Source: Diplosphaera chodatii
Taxonomy: Eukaryota; Chlorophyta; Trebouxiophyceae; Prasiolales; Stichococcaceae
Assembly: GCA_032358165.1 (NCBI GenBank)
Contig: JAALGY010000036.1
Span: 1,054,001-1,118,000, forward strand
Direction of reading: 5' to 3'
DNA: 64,000 nt
Both the position numbers and the translations under genes were made by a program. Under the pieces are notes generated by a model that saw only the letters and a program-made list of their open reading frames with translations, ran no database searches and had not been told where the DNA came from. This document shows positions 58,785 through 64,000 of the stretch, one piece after another (within the stretch, counting starts at the first letter, position 1; every line of letters starts with the position of its first letter).

Positions 58785-59817
58785 GCCTTGCAGCAGCATG
58801 CACTCTACCCATCAGAAATAGGTTGCAACACAGAGGATACCGAGTGAGCGCCGACGTGCTCTAAGATCTTGAGCGAGGAGCTGTCACACTACCGCAGCTA
58901 GCTGCAACTAAGCCTGCACAGCTTGCTCACACGAAGTTGGATAAGCTGATGTGATGGCGGTGGCACCTACATAGATCCTTCATCGATCTGTAATGTCATG
59001 CACGTCAAGTTCCACAAATATTTCGCACAGATGGACACACGTGAAATATACTGCAGCCAATATGACTGTGTGTCCTGGACGACGGTGCGGGGCCTTGATT
59101 ACACACTTGCAATGCCTTTCGTTCCATAGGTTCAAAGAGCTGCCTCCATATATTGGCGCAGGCTGATTTTCCGTCCTTTATATTATTGACGATCGCCCGG
59201 ATCGCAGCCAAATAAAACTGCATATATCATCCACTCAACTTCATCCAACTTGCAATGGAATGAAGCATGACACGCAAGCACCAGTCCTGGTCATGGCGCT
59301 ACTGGTCATGGCGCTGAGACATCGCGTCTGCAGGTGTCCGTGCACATTGATGAATTGGGAAAGCTTGCCACTCGTGTGGCAATGCACGCAGCGCAGCGAC
59401 TACCCTGCAACGGTCTCGTGCGTGTTACGTTCATATTCAACGCAAGGTAGTGTGATGTCAGCGTCATCGGCATCCGAAGCCTTTTATGGTCACTAGCATA
59501 CTGGTCCGATTGGCAGCACTAGGACCGACCAGGGACGCCGTATGAAATATCGAGCCCTTCCGTACAGTTGCCTTTCCACAGATCTCAATGCCGTTGTTTC
59601 CATCAAGAACCTAGCTGAAGATGCTACGATTTGTGGTCCTGCGCCACATCATCTCTGGAACTCTTGCTGAACGGGCTTGCGACTCATTCATCGATCAGTG
59701 CTAGTTTTTTTGAAAGCAGCGGCAGCACGCACGCATTGCTATAAGCTCCAGACAACGAATGTAGCCTTGCGATCATCGCAAGGAAGAGGCGCTTGCCACC
59801 CTGCGCGGCACGTCGTG
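58785..59817. other. Mostly gene-free; two isolated exon-like frames
   Basis: Frames after acceptors at about 59335 (VSVHIDELGKLATRVAMHAA, ending at a GTAGTG donor) and about 59582 (LNAVVSIKNLAED) look like exons but could not be linked to each other or to the SBP gene. Confidence 0.35.
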
Positions 59818-62013
59818 ATGGAGCCAACTGGTGACAAGCCGACGCCATGTGCTCCAGCCAATAGCGCGCATGGTGGGCGTGTAGTGGCCGTTGCCACAGA
59901 CGCGGTCCAGGGATCATTCTCAAACGGCTGCTGCGTACAACACGGTCGCTGCGATCATCGTCACCAACAGTTGGACGAGCAATCTGCCGGCATATGCCAG
60001 GTGAAGGACAGTTGTGCAGCCTTCAGCACGTACACGCAGCATCCTTGGAAACCGCACTCCTGCTCGACACTGTATGCATGCAGCGCTATAACGACCATCT
60101 TCGTCGGCGGAAATAGGTCCTACATGGAGTTGCATGCATAATTTGCACGGCAGGTCATAACTTGCGGAGCAAGCCTGATGTCGGAGCAGGCCTTCTGCCA
60201 GCGGTTTCGCTGTTGCAAGGTTCATGCCACTGCTGCAGAGGTGAGGTCGATCGTCAGAATAAGCACTATCAGCTCAAAAGCACAACCCGGGATTCGGATC
60301 ACGTGCGTGATAGCCTGCATAGCACCAAACAGGCCAACAAACATCAATAGATCGAACTGCGCAGACTAGGTGCAACTGATGCTGGTGCGTCGGTACGCAG
60401 TTTCGTTGCCACGATGTCCAGTGTTACATGATACGTGCAAACCCTACTGCAGGTGACCATGTCTGGCAAGCCACACCGGTTCTGCCATCAGTGTTGCCGC
60501 TTTCATAGGCTTGCGGCATTTGATGGCCTACGAAGGTCAGGACACTCCTCTCACATGCTGACTGCATGGATGCTATGACGAAGGAAGGCAAGACTGGTCA
60601 TCAGCGCTGTGACCCACATGATATACATTTGGACAACCAGTGTACACCTCCGGTTTTGACGCATCTGTGCTTTTACCACAGCGCAAAGACGCAACGGCCA
60701 TAACCACAAACTATTGCGTTGGGAATGTAGGTCGTGTCGCACCTCGCTGGCCGTCCATAAGAAGCGGCAACGCCGCAGAAGGCAGGCGCAGCTCGATTCG
60801 ACCTCGGCATGCCCCCCACCAGAGCAGCGTCATCAGCTGCTGCCAGCTGCAGCTGCTCTATCGGGAGATGCAGCCGCACACCATGCAATGCGGGGCAATG
60901 CCTTACCAGTGGCCCATGCCGGGCAGACAGGCCTGGCACATCCAGCAGCTGTACAGGTGCATGCAATTGCAAACCTGCCCTGCATTCCTTGTCCTGCATA
61001 CAATCAACAAGCCCTCGTCACTGGGCACTGCAGCCCCGGCAACAGCTTGCTTGTAGTTCCACAGCTGGCATCAACTCGAAACTGCTCGGCTGCCAGCTGT
61101 TGCAGCTGATAGATAGAAGCCTTCCATCTGCCGCAGGGTGCTTTTCTAAGCATCACAAGCAATATTGACGGGAGAGGCCAGCAACGAAGTGTCGCTCTGC
61201 CTGCTCGCAACAATGTCTGGTGGACCAGCCGGCACGAGCAGTTGCAACCTGCTGCATGTGTGCTCAATATGCAGCAGCAGCTTGCTGGCGGCGCAGCAGC
61301 TGGCCTTCATCATCAGCAGCATGTCCCTTGGATGCAGCGTCTGCGCCGCTCAGCAGCGACTGACATCCAGGTCAGCAGCGTCTGCACACCATGTAAAAAG
61401 CATCGTGTCCTTCAGCAACAACTCTTCCTGATGGACTTGCCGCCCTACAAGGCAACCATGTGTTGTGACATTGTCCACTCACAGGCGTGGTTGTTCACGG
61501 CAACTCCAGCGCCATTTCTAGCTGCAACTTTGATTCCAAGCTGAGTTCATATCCAGGTGACCTCGTTATGCAAGATCCTAGACCAACAACACGGTGTGCA
61601 CACTGGGGCTGCACCCCAGAGGCCAGAGGCCAGCCTATCTGAGGTGGGACAGCCTTGAGGCAGTTCTTGCTAGCAATGTCACGGAGGTGTAAGTGAAAGT
61701 AATGACGCATGTGTTGTGGGGGCTGAAGTTGAGGACGGTCCAGATGCAGCCGGGCAGCAATACCACCAAGCACATCACTGTCTGTTTGGAATCTGACAAT
61801 TCCAAGACCTGCACTGCAGGCTGCCGCAGTGCTTCCAAGGGCAGGAGCAGATACAGGGTTTGCAATAGATATCGCAGAGCTGGCAGCTGTTGGAAGCCCT
61901 CATGGCAGCCTTTTGACAAATGACGCCCTGAACTCGCTGGATGCGCGCAAAACCACCACAGTACTGACGTGCCTCATGCAGCAGCAGCAGCAGCAGCCAG
62001 CAAGGCTAGCAAG

Positions 62014-62060
<47 letters not shown>

Positions 62061-63502
62061 AGCAGCAGCAGCATCAGGTACTGCCACTCATGTGTGCAAC
62101 CACCTTGCTTGGGAGTTTTGCCGACTTAAGCACACTACGCAGCTGGCTGACGGTCAACATTCCGACAGAAGCATATGCTGCACAGCTTTCGCAAGGAGTG
62201 CGCGAATCCTGCTGTACACATCTCTGTAGTCTTCCCCATGGTGATACGCTAACTGATAACAAAGGCTTCCACATTGCAAACGCAGGCATGGGCACACGCG
62301 CGGCTCAAGTCTGCACTGGACAAGGCGCAGCCTGGCATGATCTGGCACGTCTCCAGGCGCCGCCCTGAGTTCAATGCTTTCTCCATGGGCTCAGTGCAGC
62401 AGCACCCACCGGCTGCTCTAGCTGTCTGCCGCTCTGACAGTGATGGTTGCGGCTCCACTGCGATGCACCCAGCACTGGGACTGGAGGTCTTGAGCCAGCA
62501 AGCTGCGGCAACAGCAAATCATGCTCTGAGCAACATACAGCGAGATGAGAAGGTGTGCTGTGCATCAGCAGCTGTAGGCGGTATGCACCATATGGGTTTG
62601 GTCCTATGGCTTCCCTGGCATGTCTTGTGTCTGCCAGCATTGCAAGCAAGGCAAGGACCATAGCTCACACATGCTGTTGCCGCCTGCTTATACATATGCT
62701 TGGACGCAATTGGTTTGAAGCCAACAATTGCCAGTTGTAGCCCTGGTCTCAGGCGGCAGTATATGAAGCACAGCAGTAGGGCAGCACCACTTGCGTTGCT
62801 GAGTTGGGCACCTTCATCTGCAGGCATTGCAGCCTACGGTGGAAGCAGAGTACAATGCGAGAGAGCGCATGCTAGTGGACCCATTTGCTCTGCTCTGGGT
62901 CCACACCGGCGAAGACGAGGACTGTTCATGTCCGACCGTGCAGGTGCCTCATCTGCAAGTGTCGCTTGGGATGCGCCACATGAGGCCACATGTGCAAACC
63001 AGTCCATATTACCATCGCATCCCTGTGTAGTCGGCATCCTCCTTGCCGATATGACGTCAAACAAGAGAATTGCACAGTTGCACACATGGCCGTTTGTGGC
63101 ATTCGTGATCACCGGTGGGATGCAGAGTTGCTTGTTGCTGAACACCGAACGCCGCTCGGGCCGCAGGTGCCACAGCCTCCGCAAACAGCGTGGCACGCTC
63201 TGGAACCGGCCATCGACCCGGGATACGGCCTGCAGTACAGCCATCCCGGGGCGGGCGCGCAGCAGCCGCCATACGGCCGTGCGATATATCCGGGACAGTC
63301 ACAGCTCATGGACTGCAGTGCCTGGTGTCCAGCCAGTGCCAGGTGGCGCCAGCAGCCTGTCCTATATACTTGGTGCATGCCGCAACTGCAGTGGCTTCAT
63401 CTGCTTGAGCTGCCACGGCTGCAATGCAGTATCCAGGGCTTGCGGCGTCTGCAGCCGATGGTGCTCATCACAAGAAGTCACAGCAGCACACGGAGTTGCT
63501 GA
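59818..63502 (+). CDS. SBP-box transcription factor 2
   Basis: Exons: 59818-60000, 60154-60240, 60453-60535, 60731-60956 (or longer), 61137-61370, 61820-62077, 62286-62552, 62833-62943, 63167-63502 (stop TGA); phase-consistent. The SBP domain is split exactly as in the gene at 18.4 kb: exon 1 ends GICQ, exon 2 (87 nt) gives CGASLMSEQAF..CCKVH, exon 3 (83 nt) gives HRFCHQCCRFHRLAAFDGL, and exon 4 gives RSCRTSLAVHKKRQRRRRQ with a strong nuclear-localisation signal. All eight zinc ligands are present. The middle is Gln/Pro/Ala-rich, including a poly-Q / poly-P / poly-Q tract in exon 6. Exon 8 has 37 codons like the corresponding exon of SBP-1, and the last exon shares the CSAW / WSAW block. The 3' part of the last exon is less certain. 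Confidence 0.85.
61978..62077 (+). repeat. Trinucleotide repeat (CAG)n-(CCG)n-(CAG)n in SBP-2
   Basis: Six CAG codons from about 61978, then about 15 uninterrupted CCG codons (62013-62059), then four CAG codons, CAT and a final CAG before the donor. The frame encodes Gln and Pro runs; slippage-prone. Confidence 0.9.
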
Positions 63503-63767
63503 GGTTGATGTGCAAAGCTGCAAGCTGCTGATGATTTGTGGGTCAGCTGACATCCCTGCGCCGCTGCAACGGCGCCACACACAGACGTGCTGCCATCATT
63601 CCATGCAGGCGCTTCACGGCCCAGCCAACGCCTGCCGCTGTGGTGAAACAGCAGGTCGGCAATTGGGCACGATTGCATGTCGCCGCCTTTGCTGCCAGGG
63701 CTTCTGAGGAGCAGCACCCATATATAGGATAAGTAGCCTTGGAAGCTGTTGGTGCCGACACCTGCAA
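63503..63767. promoter_or_regulatory. Possible promoter with TATATA at about 63719
   Basis: CCATATATAGG at 63717-63727 lies about 45 bases before an ATG (63768) whose frame stays open to the window end. It could equally lie in unresolved 3' sequence of SBP-2. Confidence 0.3.
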
Positions 63768-64000
63768 ATGGCTGGAGCAGATGGACCTCAGTGTTGTGCG
63801 AATGTGTGCACGCGGCGCTCAACAGGACCTGCCTGCTGCCACGATATCCAATGGAATTGGGATCCGCAAGCCCATGAAGATTTTGTCAGCACATGCCCTT
63901 GCGATTGTCAGCTGAGGGCTCATACGTGGTTTGATATCTATATCTGGTATCTGCTTGCTGTAGGGGCAAGCCGTGCACATTTGGCTTTGCAGGATTGGTC
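63768..64000 (+). CDS. Candidate gene start, cut by window edge
   Basis: From ATG 63768 a frame of 77 codons is open to the end (HEDFVSTCPCDCQLRAHTWF). A second frame in the same stretch (ADTCKWLEQMDLSVVRMCAR) stops at about 63915 and is equally protein-like. Which is real cannot be decided without the next bases. Confidence 0.25.
   Translation, partial: MAGADGPQCCANVCTRRSTGPACCHDIQWNWDPQAHEDFVSTCPCDCQLRAHTWFDIYIWYLLAVGASRAHLALQDW

Noticed and set aside
59900..60000. Frame reading like the Mrr endonuclease block (AAIIVTNSWTSNLPAYA)
   Set aside because: The same bases in another frame give exon 1 of SBP-2, ending with the zinc-ligand Cys in the phase required by exon 2. The Mrr-like frame has no neighbouring exons.
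62700..63707. 335-codon plus-strand frame
   Set aside because: It overlaps SBP-2 exons 8 and 9 in a different frame; the SBP frames have matching phases and a paralogue at 21.1-21.6 kb.
1..64000. tRNA, rRNA, snRNA, CRISPR array, prokaryotic operon or viral block
   Set aside because: No cloverleaf B-box with matching arms, no rRNA or snRNA core and no spaced repeats were seen on reading both strands. All recognisable genes have spliceosomal introns.

Overview
The window is nuclear DNA of a green alga, most likely a trebouxiophyte-type chlorophyte. Genes are cut into many short exons. Donors are mostly GTGAG/GTGCG and acceptors almost always TGCAG, with introns of about 45-350 bases. The recognisable genes are plant-lineage ones: two SBP-box factors, a TIFY/GATA (ZIM-like) factor, an HSA32 homologue, a mitochondrial alternative oxidase and plant-type universal stress proteins. 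I saw no tRNA, rRNA, CRISPR array or prokaryotic operon. All gene models were built by hand from reading frame, splice signals and phase; none is supported by transcripts.

Left third (1-21.6 kb). The 3' part of ATP-dependent PEP carboxykinase (+) is followed by two tandem universal stress protein genes (+), then a 552-residue one-helix protein of unknown function (+). A stretch of coding-like but unresolved sequence follows. Next come a TIFY + Jas/CCT-like + GATA zinc-finger regulator (13.7-16.5 kb, +) and the first SBP-box gene (18.4-21.6 kb, +).

Middle (21.6-45 kb). A poorly resolved minus-strand gene (about 23.3-27.5 kb) and a Ser/Ala-rich plus-strand gene (about 29-30.3 kb) lead to three well resolved minus-strand genes. 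The first is an 11-exon tyrosine-recombinase-fold (Ndc10/Crypton-like) gene with a GCR1_C-type C-terminus and a one-base frameshift (32.6-36.8 kb). The second is an alternative oxidase whose last di-iron motif is destroyed (38.5-41.3 kb). The third is HSA32 (42.5-44.9 kb).

Right third (45-64 kb). Two candidate secreted Cys-rich proteins and an unresolved coding-like stretch precede a GT77-like membrane glycosyltransferase (53.1-55.1 kb, +). A third universal stress protein gene (-) and a SnoaL/NTF2-like gene (+) stand head to head, 191 bases apart. A second SBP-box gene (59.8-63.5 kb, +) is a paralogue of the first. A possible gene start runs off the right edge.

Many of the recognised genes relate to stress or carbon and energy balance: PEPCK (gluconeogenesis), AOX (electron overflow), HSA32 (thermotolerance in plants), three USPs, and SBP regulators. 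Whether this grouping is functional or chance cannot be told from one window.
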